From: Pseudomonadota bacterium
GTDB taxonomy: Bacteria; Pseudomonadota; Alphaproteobacteria; Acetobacterales; Acetobacteraceae
Assembly: GCA_021808985.1 (NCBI GenBank)
Contig: JAKBAQ010000014.1
Location: 1-23,727, forward strand
DNA: 23,727 bases
Direction: 5' to 3'
Part shown: piece after piece, positions 22,899 to 23,727 of the stretch
Layout: the number at the start of each line of letters is the position of its first letter
How positions within the stretch are numbered: the first letter of the stretch is position 1
The notes under the pieces: generated by a model
Database searches by the model: none
Told to the model about the DNA's origin: nothing
Seen by the model: only the letters and a program-made list of their open reading frames with translations
Made by a program: the position numbers and the translations under genes

Positions 22899-23727
22899 CA
22901 CAGCCGCCCCCGCGGCCGCGCCGCATCCTGCAGGCCCTGCAACTGCGCCGGCAGCGCCGCCGCCCAATGGGTGATGCTGCCCGCCCCGAGGCAGACCACG
23001 AAATCCCCATGCCGCGCGATGGCGTGCACCATCTCCGCCAGATGCGAAGGGTCGGTCAGCGCCACCACCTGCCGGTGCCCGCGCGCGCGCAGCCCCTCCA
23101 CCAGCGCGTCACGGTCCACGCCCTCAATCGGCGCCTCCCCGGCGGCGTACACATCCGCCACGATCACCGTTCCCGCATCGTTCATGCAGGTGCAGAATTC
23201 CTCGAACAGCGATTGCAGCCGCGAGAAGCGGTGCGGCTGCACCACCGCCACCACATCGCGCGCGCCCGCCTGGCGCGCCGCGCGCAGCACCGCGGCAATC
23301 TCCACCGGATGATGCCCGTAATCATCGATCACGGTAATCCCGCCGGCCTCCCCGGTCTTCGAGAATCGCCGCTTCACGCCAGCGAAATTCGCCAGCGCCG
23401 CCTTAATCTGCGCCTCCGGAACATCCATCTCCGCCGCAACGGCGATCGCCGCGACAGCATTGGAGACATTATGGTTGCCCAGCATCGGCAGCCGGAACGG
23501 CCCCATCCGCCGCGCCCGCTCCGAGACACGGTCAGAGAACCGCACCTCGAAGGTCGCGCCATCCTTGCTGGAGATGATCCGCTCCGCGCGCACATCCGCC
23601 TGCGGCGAAAACCCGTAGGTTATCACCCGATGATCCGAGAGCGCCGGGATCATCTGCTGCACCGCCGGATGGTCGATGCACAGCACCGCGAAGCCATAAA
23701 ATGGAATATTGGCGACAAACTGCCGGT
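22898..23727 (-). CDS. murC: UDP-N-acetylmuramate--L-alanine ligase, C-terminal part, cut by the right window edge
   Basis: Adds L-Ala to UDP-MurNAc, the first peptide step. The reading frame is open to the edge: the first residues inside the window are RQFVANIPFYGFAVLCIDHP, typical of the end of the central ATP-binding domain. Further motifs: LPMLGNHNVSNAVAAIAVA, KRRFSKTGEAGG, DDYGHHPVEIAAVL and VVQPHRFSRLQSLF, all from the C-terminal Mur-ligase domain. The P-loop and start lie outside. It is the most upstream member visible of the murC-murB-ddl-ftsQAZ cluster, so the promoter and any murG/ftsW lie further right. Confidence 0.96.
   Translation of the reverse strand, partial: RQFVANIPFYGFAVLCIDHPAVQQMIPALSDHRVITYGFSPQADVRAERIISSKDGATFEVRFSDRVSERARRMGPFRLPMLGNHNVSNAVAAIAVAAEMDVPEAQIKAALANFAGVKRRFSKTGEAGGITVIDDYGHHPVEIAAVLRAARQAGARDVVAVVQPHRFSRLQSLFEEFCTCMNDAGTVIVADVYAAGEAPIEGVDRDALVEGLRARGHRQVVALTDPSHLAEMVHAIARHGDFVVCLGAGSITHWAAALPAQLQGLQDAARPRGRL

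Overview
The window is GC-rich, tightly packed bacterial DNA with very short intergenic gaps. It most likely comes from an alphaproteobacterium of the Rhodospirillales/Acetobacteraceae kind. This rests on three things: the murC-murB-ddl-ftsQ-ftsA-ftsZ-lpxC order, an alphaproteobacterial-type DksA with a cysteine-poor finger, and a GH17-GT2 fusion glucan synthase of the Bradyrhizobium NdvB type. The taxonomic call is inference; no rRNA, tRNA or CRISPR array is visible.

Left part (1-5.8 kb): the start of a DEAD-box RNA helicase (minus strand, cut by the left edge), a small EthD-like protein, a bidirectional terminator, and a 901-residue membrane beta-glucan synthase with GH17 and GT2 domains. 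A CNNM/CorC-type membrane protein runs divergently from the synthase and ends against a convergent dksA.

Middle part (5.8-12 kb): a three-gene coupled operon (divergent OtnK/DUF1537-like protein, polyprenyl-phosphate-type GT2, VTT/TVP38 membrane protein) lies between two direct copies of a 157-bp AT-rich repeat. Each copy holds two long hairpins, and the differences between copies preserve base pairing. A minus-strand pair of glycosyltransferases (GT2-like, then GT4) follows. Most genes from about 1.2 to 12 kb look like cell-envelope or exopolysaccharide functions.

Right part (12-23.7 kb) is core metabolism and division. A GST and a degenerate PCu(A)C-like secreted protein are coupled on the minus strand. 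folP-glmM-thiD form a compact plus-strand operon. Facing it on the minus strand is the division and cell-wall cluster murC (cut by the right edge), murB, ddl, ftsQ, ftsA, ftsZ, then a strong terminator and lpxC. GlmM supplies glucosamine-1-phosphate for UDP-GlcNAc. MurB/MurC/Ddl carry UDP-GlcNAc into peptidoglycan precursors, LpxC carries a UDP-GlcNAc derivative into lipid A, and FtsQ/A/Z build the divisome.

The most interesting unexplained signal is the pair of covarying structured repeats bracketing the OtnK-like/GT2/VTT cassette. Next is the cassette itself, which looks like an uncharacterised lipid-linked sugar pathway with a repurposed kinase-fold protein.
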